This document shows positions 7,524 to 16,253 of a DNA stretch of 64,000 nucleotides, in pieces. Source of the stretch: Pectobacterium carotovorum (GTDB taxonomy: Bacteria > Pseudomonadota > Gammaproteobacteria > Enterobacterales > Enterobacteriaceae); contig CP066552.1 of assembly GCA_016415585.1 (NCBI GenBank), positions 1,674,001-1,738,000 on the forward strand, in the 5' to 3' direction. Each line of letters begins with the position of its first letter. Positions within the stretch are counted from its first letter, which is position 1. Under the pieces are notes generated by a model. The model searched no databases, was not told the origin of the DNA, and saw only the letters and a program-made list of their open reading frames with translations. A program made the translations under genes and the position numbers.

Positions 7524-8906
7524 GTGAGTACAACCTCTTTTTCTTCCCTCGCGCTGCCCGCAGAGCAGTTATCCAACCTTAATGCACTGGGTTATACCGA
7601 CATGACGCCAGTCCAGGCGGCGACGCTGCCAGCCGTTCTGAGCGGCGCAGACGTGCGGGCCAAGGCGAAAACCGGTAGCGGCAAAACGGCGGCATTTGGC
7701 ATTGGGCTGCTGGATCGCATTGTCGTGAGCGACTTTACCACGCAGGCGCTGGTGCTGTGCCCGACGCGTGAGTTGGCCGATCAGGTCAGCAAAGAGCTGC
7801 GTCGTCTGGCGCGTTTTGCGCAAAATATTAAAATTCTGACACTGTGCGGCGGTCAGCCGATGGGCCAGCAGCTCGATTCGCTGGTTCACGCCCCGCATAT
7901 TGTCGTCGGGACGCCGGGTCGTATTCAGGACCATTTACGCAAGCAGTCGCTGTCTCTGGATAGCCTGAAAGTGCTGGTGCTGGATGAAGCGGATCGCATG
8001 TTGGACATGGGCTTTACTGACGCGATTGATGATGTGATTTCCTATACGCCGACCGATCGTCAAACTCTGCTATTTTCTGCTACCTATCCGGAAGAGATCG
8101 AGCAGATCAGCGCACGCGTTCAGCGTCAGCCGCAACGTTTCGAGGTTGCAGACGGTGTAGAAGAGCCAGCTATTGAACAACGTTTCTATGAGACGACGAA
8201 AGAGCAGCGCCTGCCGCTGTTGATTGCCATTTTGGGCCATCACCAGCCTGCGTCCTGCGTGGTGTTCTGTAATACGAAACGTGATTGCCAGAGCGTATTT
8301 GATGCGCTGGACATGCGTGGGATTAGCGTATCCGCGCTGCATGGCGATCTGGAGCAGCGCGATCGCGATCAGGTTCTGGTGCGTTTTGCTAACCGCAGCT
8401 GCCGTGTGCTGGTGGCAACCGATGTTGCGGCTCGCGGCCTCGATATCAAAGAGCTGGAGCTGGTGGTGAATTTTGAGCTGGCTTTCGACCCTGAAGTTCA
8501 CGTTCACCGCATTGGCAGAACGGGCCGCGCGGGTACGAAGGGTCTGGCGGTGAGCCTGTGTACACCACAGGAAATGAACCGCGCGAATCTGATTGAAGAC
8601 TATCTCGGTATGCGCATTAAATGGACACCGGCGGATGAGATTGGCCGCAGTGGCGAGGTTGCGCTCGAACCTGAGATGATGACGCTGTGCATTGATGGTG
8701 GCAGAAAAGCCAAAATTCGTCCTGGCGATATCCTCGGGGCGTTAACTGGTGATGCAGGATTAACGGCAGCGGAAGTGGGGAAAATTGATATGTTCCCGAT
8801 GCATGCTTATGTCGCTATCCGTAAAGCCAGCGCTAAGCGCGCGTTGCAGCAACTCCAGAAAGGTAAAATCAAAGGGAAAAGCTGCAAGGCCAGATTGTTA
8901 AAGTAA
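7524..8906 (+). CDS. dbpA: ATP-dependent RNA helicase DbpA
   Basis: A 460-residue DEAD-box helicase with a GTG start. Motifs in order: AKTGSGKT (48-55), PTRELA, TPGR, DEAD (154-157), SAT (185-187), ATDVAARGLD and HRIGRTGRAG, then a C-terminal RNA-binding domain of the DbpA type (about residues 385-455). E. coli DbpA is directed to hairpin 92 of 23S rRNA and acts in late 50S subunit assembly. Length and order agree with that protein. It stands alone between unrelated genes. Confidence 0.95.
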   Translation: MSTTSFSSLALPAEQLSNLNALGYTDMTPVQAATLPAVLSGADVRAKAKTGSGKTAAFGIGLLDRIVVSDFTTQALVLCPTRELADQVSKELRRLARFAQNIKILTLCGGQPMGQQLDSLVHAPHIVVGTPGRIQDHLRKQSLSLDSLKVLVLDEADRMLDMGFTDAIDDVISYTPTDRQTLLFSATYPEEIEQISARVQRQPQRFEVADGVEEPAIEQRFYETTKEQRLPLLIAILGHHQPASCVVFCNTKRDCQSVFDALDMRGISVSALHGDLEQRDRDQVLVRFANRSCRVLVATDVAARGLDIKELELVVNFELAFDPEVHVHRIGRTGRAGTKGLAVSLCTPQEMNRANLIEDYLGMRIKWTPADEIGRSGEVALEPEMMTLCIDGGRKAKIRPGDILGALTGDAGLTAAEVGKIDMFPMHAYVAIRKASAKRALQQLQKGKIKGKSCKARLLK

Positions 8907-8966
8907 TCGGTGGCTGATATACCAGACAGAAGGGGCACGGGTAACTGACAGGAGTGTTAAGGGCGG

Positions 8967-9539
8967 ATGCAGACAACAGAAATCGATCGGCGGCTAACGG
9001 AAGTGAGCCAGCAGCTAACGATGGTGCTGGTGCCGGGATTGCGGGACAGCGATGACGAACACTGGCAAAGCCATTGGGAACGGCGTTTCCCTCACTGGCA
9101 TCGTATACGCCAGCGGGAATGGTATCAGGCCGATCTGGATCGCTGGGTGTTGGCGATCCGTCGTGAGCTTAGCGTCTGTACACAGCCCGTGATTCTGATC
9201 GGCCACAGCTTTGGTGCGTTGGCTTCCTGTCATGTTGTGCAACAAGGTCAGGAAGGTATCGTCGGTGTGATGCTGGTGGCACCTGCTGAGCCCATGCGCT
9301 TTGAGATTGACGATCGTATTCAGGCTGCGCCGTTGTCGGTGCCGACGCTGACATTTGCCAGCCATAACGACCCGCTAATGAGTTTTACTCGCGCCCAATA
9401 TTGGGCGCATGCATGGAATAGTGAACTTATTGATGTGGGTGAGGCTGGACATATTAATGCAGAAGCAGGATTTGGCCCGTGGGAATATGGCCTGACAAGA
9501 CTAGCTGAGTTTTCAGAAACACTCATTGCTAGCCGTTAA
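8967..9539 (+). CDS. RBBP9/YdeN-family alpha/beta hydrolase
   Basis: A 190-residue serine hydrolase of the small RBBP9/YdeN group. The family start VLVPGLRDSDDEHWQSHWE is present near residue 22. The nucleophile sits in GHSFGA (about 74-79), with an acid in ASHNDPL and a histidine in EAGHINAEAGFG. GGAG lies upstream of the ATG. The gene lies 60 bases after dbpA in the same direction and may share its transcript. The physiological substrate is not known for the family. Confidence 0.85.
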   Translation: MQTTEIDRRLTEVSQQLTMVLVPGLRDSDDEHWQSHWERRFPHWHRIRQREWYQADLDRWVLAIRRELSVCTQPVILIGHSFGALASCHVVQQGQEGIVGVMLVAPAEPMRFEIDDRIQAAPLSVPTLTFASHNDPLMSFTRAQYWAHAWNSELIDVGEAGHINAEAGFGPWEYGLTRLAEFSETLIASR

Positions 9540-9645
9540 TAGGCCAAATTTCTATTGAGTAGCCATGTTATAGCATTAACATAACCTTATATTTCTCTTT
9601 AATGTCAGGGCGATATATTCATTTGTCTTGGCATCGTTCTTCCCA

Positions 9646-10185
9646 TTAAGCCAGCTCTTCTGGATTGTCTGAACCATGTAGCATTTCCTGAATCTGCTGA
9701 TAAACTTCGGCCGCAGATAAATTGCTATAGGACGTTTTACTCTCGAAATGTAATACCTGTTCTCCATCGGAACCATGAAGCGCACTTATGAGTGCCAGAT
9801 CTTCTTGCGTGATTCTCTGCCCCGTAAAGGCATCAAACATTTCAGAATTGCCATCCGGGTACTTAATCACAGAAATGAGCTTGCCGTTGTACAACGGAAT
9901 GCCCGTTGTCGCCAGAGAGTATTCGGCAGCGGCTTTCTGCTGCGCTTTGATCTGTTCAGCCGGAGGGGTATCGTTCTCAGTTGAGGCACGTTTCTTCTGG
10001 GAAGACAGTGTAACTTTGGTGCTCTCGTTTGAGCCCTGCATATCTTCAGAGTCGGAGTTTGTTGATGTGTCTGTTTTATTCCCCGGACTGATGGCTGCAA
10101 CGACCGTCGGGTTGGCAGCCGCGCCAATAGGCGGCATTGTCGCCGGAGTTGTTGAACTCACTATTTGAATATCTGGAATCACCAC
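9646..10185 (-). CDS. Hypothetical protein with a Ser/Thr/Pro-rich N-terminus
   Basis: A 179-residue protein that I do not recognise. A GTG start is supported by AAGAAGGAG seven bases upstream. Residues 1-75 are rich in Ser, Thr, Pro, Ala and Asn with no hydrophobic leader. Then comes a glutamine/alanine segment (AEQIKAQQKAAAEY), a compact block containing GKLISVIKYPDGNSEMFDA, and an acidic tail. A disordered S/T/P-rich head without signal peptide is common in substrates of type III machines, but this is only a compositional hint, and I found no Hrp box upstream. It is convergent with the hydrolase gene. Confidence 0.6.
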   Translation of the reverse strand: MVIPDIQIVSSTTPATMPPIGAAANPTVVAAISPGNKTDTSTNSDSEDMQGSNESTKVTLSSQKKRASTENDTPPAEQIKAQQKAAAEYSLATTGIPLYNGKLISVIKYPDGNSEMFDAFTGQRITQEDLALISALHGSDGEQVLHFESKTSYSNLSAAEVYQQIQEMLHGSDNPEELA

Positions 10186-10708
10186 AGTATAACTCCTTCT
10201 TATATCTATTTAATGCTGGTAATGGGTTTACCAGTGAGTTACTTCAGTGTGTTAAAACCATATGCGTTGATGTCGCAATCATTGAAATTCAGGCCGCCAA
10301 CACAAGCAGGTTAATTATCTTCCTTAAAAGAGGCATCAATCTGCTGAGTATAATTTCCTGTTATTCAACGCTATGACGTTAACGAAATGGTTCATTCAGA
10401 ACACGGTTAATGTAAAACAGTATTTATGCCAAACACGATTTATGCAAAATGCAGTTGCATTAAAAAATACCCTATCGCAAAGGATATCGGCTATTTTTTT
10501 TGCTTCATTAATATCCAAAAGGAATAAGATTTAACTTTTTGATTACCAATGGTGCGAATTTATGTGACCAAATCGCTCCATTTTGGAAAAATGGAGGACT
10601 ATCATGGCATTAGTATGATTCTGCGAGGCCGCTTACCACGTATGTGCTCTACAAGTGCGGAGTAACGCGATACACTGTTTTCCTTGTCTTTCCCTGTTAA
10701 GAAGCGTT
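10186..10708. other. Intergenic region without a supported gene
   Basis: AT-rich. The only clear structure is an inverted repeat, CTCCATTTT (10576-10584) with AAAATGGAG (10588-10596), not followed by a T run on the plus strand. A 38-codon ORF at 10549-10665 has no ribosome-binding site nearby. The left end must hold the promoter of the minus-strand gene that starts at 10185. Confidence 0.5.
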
Positions 10709-10975
10709 ATGCCTAGCATTAAACTGACAGTTAACTATTTGTATCGGCAATCCGGTGAAACGCGAGAAGCCTCACAGGCAACGGCCCGCGTTTTTGTTGG
10801 TGATGAGCTCATCGCCACGGAGGTGATTACTGGGATGACGGAAAACCCAGTCGAGAAATATTTACATCACTCAGGGCGAGAAGCGCAGCCCGTTCGTGTT
10901 GAATGGGATTGCGAAGGCACAACAGCCATGACGGTGTCTGAGGTAGAAATCTGCCCCTGCTGCTACCATGATTAG
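10709..10975 (+). CDS. Hypothetical small protein ending in CPCC
   Basis: An 88-residue soluble protein starting MPSIKLTVNYLYRQSG. It is mostly beta-like with a C-terminal EICPCCYHD. The cysteine cluster could bind a metal, but nothing else shows function. The start at 10709 is preferred to an earlier in-frame codon because the preceding residues are Cys/Leu-rich and look like untranslated leader; only a weak AAGAAG precedes it. I do not recognise the family. Confidence 0.5.
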   Translation: MPSIKLTVNYLYRQSGETREASQATARVFVGDELIATEVITGMTENPVEKYLHHSGREAQPVRVEWDCEGTTAMTVSEVEICPCCYHD

Positions 10976-11036
10976 CCTGATACGTTAAGCCGTTTTTGAA
11001 CGCTTCGGCTTCATGATTGACACACTAAAAACACAA

Positions 11037-11086
11037 CGCGAGTTGCAGATAAACCAACGTATAAGCAGCTTGAAGTATGACGGGTA
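11037..11086 (-). repeat. Partial copy of the TATACCC-type repeat
   Basis: The segment GCGAGTTGCAG..AACGTATAAGC..GCTTGAAGTATGACGGGTA matches the complement of the repeat end TACCCGTCATACTTCAAG seen elsewhere, and the inner part matches the copy at 39700-39778. The opposite end is not recognisable, so this is a truncated or decayed copy. It ends 15 bases before the start of the next gene. Confidence 0.6.
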
Positions 11087-11100
11087 GACAAGGTGAATGT

Positions 11101-11862
11101 ATGAGAGTAGCGGTATCAACCTTAATTGCCTGTGGATTGTGGATGGCAGTATGGGAAGCGCATGCTGGCTGGTATGTAGTTAGCAATTATGAAGGCCATA
11201 TTGGGTCTTATCCGATACATTTTTCATTGCAGAAATACAGTATTGACCAGGAGAAGAACCTTCTGGGTAGCTACTTTTACGATAAATACAGAGCACCGAT
11301 CCCTCTGTATGGGCGGATCTCGGAAACGTCTCTTGAGCTCTGCGAAATCCATACGCCACAGGATTATGATAAATATATCATTCAGGGCGTTCAGTCTGGG
11401 CTCGATATGGCACGCTGTCCGTTTAAATTGACAGAGACAGGGGAAGAGCTCCGCGGCGAATGGTCAAACGGGAAAACTCGTTATGATGTTAGCTTACGGC
11501 GTGTGGCATCTTTTGACGATAGCGAGCAGTCCGCAAAGCTAGAAGGGCAGGTTGATATTCCTTTCTGGGGGCAAACGGCGACTCACAGTTTCGTTGGGAT
11601 GTATCAGAACAGCGATGCGGGAATGGTTGTTGAAGGGATCAAAGCGATTAATAAGAAGAATGGCAATGTCGATCAAATTCTCAAACCTGATTTTCAACAA
11701 TGCCAGTTTGGCTTCTTCATGACCCCGGTGTATATGAATATTGAAAACGGTACAGATAATCGCAGCATCACGCTGAACTGCTATTCCCACGGCGGAGGAG
11801 ATATTCTGCTGGAATACCGTTTTGATGCGGCAAGCCAGCGTTATAAAGTGATCGGTGAATAA
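11101..11862 (+). CDS. Hypothetical periplasmic protein
   Basis: A 253-residue protein with a clear signal peptide (MRVAVSTLIACGLWMAVWEAHA, cleavage before GWYVV) and a beta-rich body with four to five cysteines. The ATG at 11101 is chosen because AAGGTG lies 5-6 bases upstream. A GTG/ATG eight codons earlier lies inside a repeat element and would bury the signal peptide. No family is recognised; localisation to the periplasm is the only safe statement. Confidence 0.6.
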   Translation: MRVAVSTLIACGLWMAVWEAHAGWYVVSNYEGHIGSYPIHFSLQKYSIDQEKNLLGSYFYDKYRAPIPLYGRISETSLELCEIHTPQDYDKYIIQGVQSGLDMARCPFKLTETGEELRGEWSNGKTRYDVSLRRVASFDDSEQSAKLEGQVDIPFWGQTATHSFVGMYQNSDAGMVVEGIKAINKKNGNVDQILKPDFQQCQFGFFMTPVYMNIENGTDNRSITLNCYSHGGGDILLEYRFDAASQRYKVIGE

Positions 11863-11959
11863 TCGACGGCGTTAAATCTTAATTAAGGGCGATGACGATG
11901 GTTTTTTTTGAAACCCTAACTGGATGCCAATAAACGGATGCTCTTTCTGGGGAAGTAAT

Positions 11960-12312
11960 ATGAATATTCGACAGGCTGTATTAAAAGATGTATCAGCTAT
12001 TCATTTTTTGAATGAAGACGTATTGCATTATGATTATCCAATTCAAGAGGCTGAACACCACCTGATTTATTTACTTTCGTCACCAGTCAACCAGCTATTT
12101 AGCGCTGACCCGTAAGGAACTATGTACAAAGAGAAGGTATTGGGAAAGCGTTGATGAAACAAACAGAAAATTGGGCTAAAGACATGGGTGCTACGGGTAT
12201 ACGACTCAACTCAGGCGAGAGCAGAATAGAAGCACACCATTTTTACGAACATATTGGTTTCAAAAAAATAAAGAATCAAGCGTCGTTTAGAAAAATGCTT
12301 GATGATGAGTAA
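11960..12312 (+). pseudogene. Decayed GNAT acetyltransferase
   Basis: The first 51 codons (11960-12115) encode a typical GNAT start (MNIRQAVLKDVSAIHFLNED) and stop. A second stretch in another frame (12124-12312) encodes the C-terminal half, including the acetyl-CoA loop remnant QREGIGKALM and the ending EAHHFYEHIGFKK. About 40-50 residues between them, including strands 2-4, are missing. A good ribosome-binding site (GGGGAAG) remains at the front. The gene has lost function by an internal deletion with a frame change. Confidence 0.8.
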
Positions 12313-12375
12313 AGCGCGTATTGTGCCCCGCTAGGGACAGTCATAAAGATCCGCCCTTGTTCGTCCTCTCTGGCG

Positions 12376-12988
12376 ATGGCATTGATCTCATGTGATAATG
12401 CAAGTAACTCTGCCAATCACATTAAAATCGGTGTGATTAACGGTGCGGAACAGGATGTCGCTGACGTTGCGAAGAAAGTGGCGAAAGAAAAGTATGGTCT
12501 GGATGTTGAGTTGGTTGGCTTTAGCGGTTCGCTTTTGCTGAATGAAGCGACGGATAAAAGCGATCTGGATGCGAATATCTTTCGACCCACGAATCTGGGG
12601 CGAGCGCTGTTATTATTGGAAAAAACCGGATTAACTACTTTGAAACCTGATACCAGTTTACTGCCGACGGTACTGGATATCACCACCAACACGCACAACC
12701 TGCGTATTATGGAAATCGAACGAGCGCAGTTTCCACGTTTGTTAGACGATCACGCAAGTGACGGTAGCCATTATTAGTACGACCTATATTCAGCAAACGG
12801 GCTTAACGCCAACGAAAGACGGTATTTTTATTGAAGATAAAGAATCACCGTATGTGAATATCATTGTGACGCGTGAAAATAATAAAGAGGCGGAAAACGT
12901 CAAAAAGTTTATTCAAGCCTATCAGGCTGATGAAGTTGAACAGGCTGCGAACCGTATTTTTAATGGTGGTGCGGTAAAAGGCTGGTAA
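12376..12988 (+). pseudogene. Decayed MetQ/NlpA-family lipoprotein gene
   Basis: The reading begins near the lipobox (ALISCDN) with IKIGVINGAEQDVADVAKKV, typical of methionine-binding MetQ/NlpA lipoproteins. After LDANIF the sequence jumps directly to TNLGRALLLLEKTG, so about 50 residues of the first lobe are missing. A second frame break near 12755-12765 separates ..RLLDD from VTVAIISTTYIQQ. The C-terminus (..NRIFNGGAVKGW) is intact. The leader upstream of 12376 has also eroded. Intact members bind methionine for the MetNIQ importer; no permease or ATPase lies nearby. Confidence 0.85.
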
Positions 12989-13213
12989 TGATAATAATGT
13001 GATAATCGTAGCGCTGCCATTTTTACTAAAAGATGGCAGCGTATTAATTGAAGGTTGAATTATTTGCAAGGTTGCTTTTTTATTAAACTCGCTTAATAAG
13101 CGTAATGAGATCCTTTATATACAATTTTTAATTGTCGGAGGCGTGTTATTTGTTTTTGATTAAATAATACGTTGGAAGACATTATTATTCACTCATTGTA
13201 AAAAGGAAAATTT

Positions 13214-14158
13214 ATGGCTTATCCAACAACGAATCTTACTGGGATTATTGGTTTTGCAAAAGCGGCAAATGTAACTGGAGGCACGGGCGGTAAAGTCGTT
13301 ACGGTAAATTCTTTGGCCGATTTTAAATCAGCAGTGAGCGGTTCCGCAAAAACTATTGTGGTGCTGGGATCATCGCTGAAAACGTCGGCCTTGACCAAGG
13401 TGGTATTTGGCAGCAATAAAACTATCGTCGGTTCTTTCGGTGGCGCTAATGTACTGACCAATATCCACCTGCGTGCTGAGAGCAATTCATCTAACGTCAT
13501 TTTCCAGAATCTGGTTTTTAAACATGATGTTGCCATCAAAGATAATGACGATATCCAGCTGTATTTGAACTACGGTAAGGGATATTGGGTGGATCACTGT
13601 TCATGGCCTGGGCATACGTGGAGCGATAATGATGGTAGCCTCGATAAACTGATTTATATCGGCGAGAAGGCGGATTACATCACGATCAGTAATTGCTTAT
13701 TCTCAAACCATAAATATGGTTGCATCTTCGGTCATCCGGCTGATGACAATAACAGCGCTTACAATGGCTATCCACGTTTGACTATTTGTCATAACTATTA
13801 CGAAAATATCCAGGTGCGTGCGCCCGGCCTGATGCGTTATGGTTATTTCCACGTCTTCAACAACTACGTCAATAAATTCAACCTGGCCTTTACGGTGGCG
13901 CAGAATGCCAATGTAATTTCTGAGCGTAACGTATTTGGTACTGGCGCGGAAAAGAAAGGAATGGTGGACGATAAAGGCAATGGTTCAACCTTTACGGATA
14001 ATGGTAGTTCACCGGCTGCGGTGGCGAGCAAATCGCCTGCGGCGAAATGGACGGCGTCATCTAACTATTCATACAGTTTGATGACCACGTCAGCGGCGAA
14101 ATCCTGGGTGGTGTCTAATGCGGGAGCGCAAAATAGTGCTCTCAAATTCCCATCGTAA
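13214..14158 (+). CDS. pnl: Pectin lyase Pnl
   Basis: A 314-residue parallel beta-helix lyase of polysaccharide lyase family 1 that cleaves methyl-esterified pectin by beta-elimination. Family marks are YWVDHCSWPGHTWSDNDG (about residues 117-134) and the catalytic-arginine region IQVRAPGLMRYG (about 198-209). The sequence closely resembles the DNA-damage-inducible Pnl known from Pectobacterium carotovorum, which is under RecA/RdgAB control. As in that enzyme, no N-terminal signal peptide is visible. AAGGAAAA precedes the ATG. No KdgR-like box was seen in the 150 bases upstream. It is a single-gene unit flanked by decayed genes on the left. Confidence 0.93.
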   Translation: MAYPTTNLTGIIGFAKAANVTGGTGGKVVTVNSLADFKSAVSGSAKTIVVLGSSLKTSALTKVVFGSNKTIVGSFGGANVLTNIHLRAESNSSNVIFQNLVFKHDVAIKDNDDIQLYLNYGKGYWVDHCSWPGHTWSDNDGSLDKLIYIGEKADYITISNCLFSNHKYGCIFGHPADDNNSAYNGYPRLTICHNYYENIQVRAPGLMRYGYFHVFNNYVNKFNLAFTVAQNANVISERNVFGTGAEKKGMVDDKGNGSTFTDNGSSPAAVASKSPAAKWTASSNYSYSLMTTSAAKSWVVSNAGAQNSALKFPS

Positions 14159-14242
14159 TCGTTGAACGTATATTGAATGACGTTCCAGTATGCGCAGTAT
14201 TTTATTGTGAAGTGAAATGCATTAAATACTGAGTCTATCACA

Positions 14243-14282
14243 CTATGCCACTCGGCGAATTTGTTAATGCCGAGTGGCATAG
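14243..14282. terminator. Perfect stem-loop between convergent pnl and racemase genes
   Basis: CTATGCCACTCGGC (14243-14256) pairs perfectly with GCCGAGTGGCATAG (14269-14282). It lies between the convergent pnl and racemase genes and can act for both. The T run on either side is short, so efficiency is uncertain. Confidence 0.6.
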
Positions 14283-14327
14283 TTATTGGTTCATTTTCAA
14301 CGCAATATAATAGGTTCGTTCAAAAAA

Positions 14328-15044
14328 TTAAGCGGCAATATTATTTCTCGTATTGTGAGTAAAATACCACTCGACTGTTTTCTTAATTAATTCTTCGGTT
14401 GCATCGACATAGTGTTGCGGTGATGTTCTGACTTCCTGCTCCAGAATCAAGGGAAGCTCGGTACAACCCAGAATAATTTTCTCAACGCCAGCCTGCAACA
14501 GGCGATCTTTTACCGGTGATAACAGGCTATAGGCGCCGACAATATCACCGGATTTATACGCGTAGATGCTTTCCATTACCTGGTGTTGGTCTGCATCATC
14601 CGGCGTGTAGCAATCAATATTATCGGTAATCAGGTTGTCCTGATAAATTCTCGCTTTGACCGTCGCCGTCGTCGCCAATAGGCCGACGCGTGTGGTGTTG
14701 GCATGCTTAATCGCCTGACAGGTCACATCAATAATGCTGATCATTTCCGCACGGCACTGCTGTTTTAAGTCATTAAACCAATAGTGCGCGGTATTGCACG
14801 GGATAATGATGCATTCAGCGCCCGCATTTTCGAGAATTTTCATATATTGCAGCATTTTATCCAGCGGTGACGCGCTGTGCTGGAGAATGCATTGTGTTCT
14901 GTCAGGGATATCAGGAATAGAAACCGCAATCATCGGAATATGGTCTTGGTCCCGATAGGCTGGCGTATTTTTGATCAGTTTTTGCATCGCATCGACGGTT
15001 GCACCCGGCCCCATACCGCCAAGAATTCCCACGAGACTGTTCAT
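14328..15044 (-). CDS. Aspartate/glutamate racemase family protein
   Basis: A 238-residue cofactor-independent racemase. The N-terminal VGILGGMGPGAT is typical of aspartate racemases. The two catalytic cysteines are C83 in IPCNTAH and C194 in LGCTELP. It would interconvert L- and D-aspartate or glutamate. It is divergent from a LysR regulator, 222 bases apart, and a dicarboxylate/amino-acid symporter lies just beyond that regulator, which suggests use of acidic amino acids. Substrate preference cannot be read from the sequence. Confidence 0.88.
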   Translation of the reverse strand: MNSLVGILGGMGPGATVDAMQKLIKNTPAYRDQDHIPMIAVSIPDIPDRTQCILQHSASPLDKMLQYMKILENAGAECIIIPCNTAHYWFNDLKQQCRAEMISIIDVTCQAIKHANTTRVGLLATTATVKARIYQDNLITDNIDCYTPDDADQHQVMESIYAYKSGDIVGAYSLLSPVKDRLLQAGVEKIILGCTELPLILEQEVRTSPQHYVDATEELIKKTVEWYFTHNTRNNIAA

Positions 15045-15266
15045 GCTGTTAACCCTGTAGCATTATGAAATTAAAAGGATAATCTCACACTGCCTGGCAA
15101 TGTGAATTGCTAAATTCCCATCTGCTATGTATGATTTGCATAACTATTGGCATCTCTATGCTTTTACTGGGTTTAACGACATGCAGTGGGAAGCATCTTT
15201 GTTGGCGATGCAGAACGTTGGCATAGGGAGCGAAAACATGGCGCTGAGCGTTTTGAGTGAGGGACG

Positions 15267-16166
15267 ATGCTGAATAATATCGAAACCAAGTGGCTCTATG
15301 ATTTTATCGTGCTGGAAGAACACCGGAGTTTTACGCTGGCAGCCGAGAAGCGGAATATTTCTCAATCCTCATTCAGTCGGCGAATTCAGGCGCTGGAAGC
15401 GGCGGTTGGGTTTGATATTTTCGACCGTAGCGCGTTGCCGCTACAGTTAACCGAGCAGGGGCGCGTGTTCCACGCCTATATCCGCAATACGCTGGACGAT
15501 TTGGAGTATCAGCTCAATAAGCTGCACGGCGGGGACAATTACAAGAATAAGATCACCATCGCCGCGGCACATTCGCTGTCGGTGTTCATCATGCCGGAGC
15601 TGTTAAAAGACGTGCCGGATCCGCAGGAAAAAATCTTCTATGTCGAATCGATCGATGTCGATGAGACGGTGCTGAATCTCAAAGAAGGGCGCAGTGACTT
15701 CATTTTCTCATTTTATAATGAGGATCTGATGGGAGAGCCCTTCATGCACGAGAAGATACTGGAGTCCCGGCTTTATCCGGTCTGCGCGTGTGATAGCACA
15801 GGGAAGCCGCTGTTTGATGTCAGTGCCTCATCGGTGCCGCTACTCAACTATACCGAGACGAGCTACATGGGGCGCCAGGTCAGCCGTTACTTATCCAGCG
15901 TTGACAGCGATAAGTTTACGGTCAATTTCGTCTCTTCCATGAGCGACTTGCTCAAACGTATGACGAAGAAAGGTTATGGTATCGCCTGGCTGCCGGACTA
16001 TTCCATTCAGGAAGAGCTGAAAAACAAAGAGCTGACGATCCTGAGCATGGAAAATGCCGTGATCCGCATGGGCGTTTATCTGTATCGCCTCGATGCGCGG
16101 TTGAACGTGGCTTCTGAGAAATTCTGGCGCTACATGAAAGGGTTGTCATCAGCATCTGGGTTATAA
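15267..16166 (+). CDS. LysR-family transcriptional regulator
   Basis: A 299-residue LysR regulator with an N-terminal winged helix (SFTLAAEKRNISQSSFSRRIQALEAAVG, residues about 19-46, here given in part) and a periplasmic-binding-like effector domain. It is transcribed away from the racemase gene, the usual arrangement for a LysR regulator and its target, and towards the convergent symporter gene. Control of the racemase and possibly the symporter is inferred from position only. Confidence 0.85.
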   Translation: MLNNIETKWLYDFIVLEEHRSFTLAAEKRNISQSSFSRRIQALEAAVGFDIFDRSALPLQLTEQGRVFHAYIRNTLDDLEYQLNKLHGGDNYKNKITIAAAHSLSVFIMPELLKDVPDPQEKIFYVESIDVDETVLNLKEGRSDFIFSFYNEDLMGEPFMHEKILESRLYPVCACDSTGKPLFDVSASSVPLLNYTETSYMGRQVSRYLSSVDSDKFTVNFVSSMSDLLKRMTKKGYGIAWLPDYSIQEELKNKELTILSMENAVIRMGVYLYRLDARLNVASEKFWRYMKGLSSASGL

Positions 16167-16200
16167 GCGTCGCGACAGCGTTGGCAGTGCAACGAGAGAT

Positions 16201-16228
16201 AAAAAAATAGCGGCCCGAAGGCCGCTAT
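16201..16228 (-). terminator. Rho-independent terminator of the symporter gene
   Basis: On the minus strand ATAGCGGCC-TTCG-GGCCGCTAT is a 9-bp stem with a UUCG tetraloop followed by seven T (A run at 16201-16207). It ends the symporter transcript 26 bases after its stop codon. Confidence 0.88.
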
Positions 16229-16253
16229 AGATGACATATTCACTTACTCAGCA

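Noticed and set aside
10549..10665. 38-codon ORF beginning MVRIYVTKSLHFG, slightly like the start of RelE-type toxins
   Set aside because: No ribosome-binding site, no partner antitoxin gene and the similarity stops after a few residues; at most a decayed remnant.
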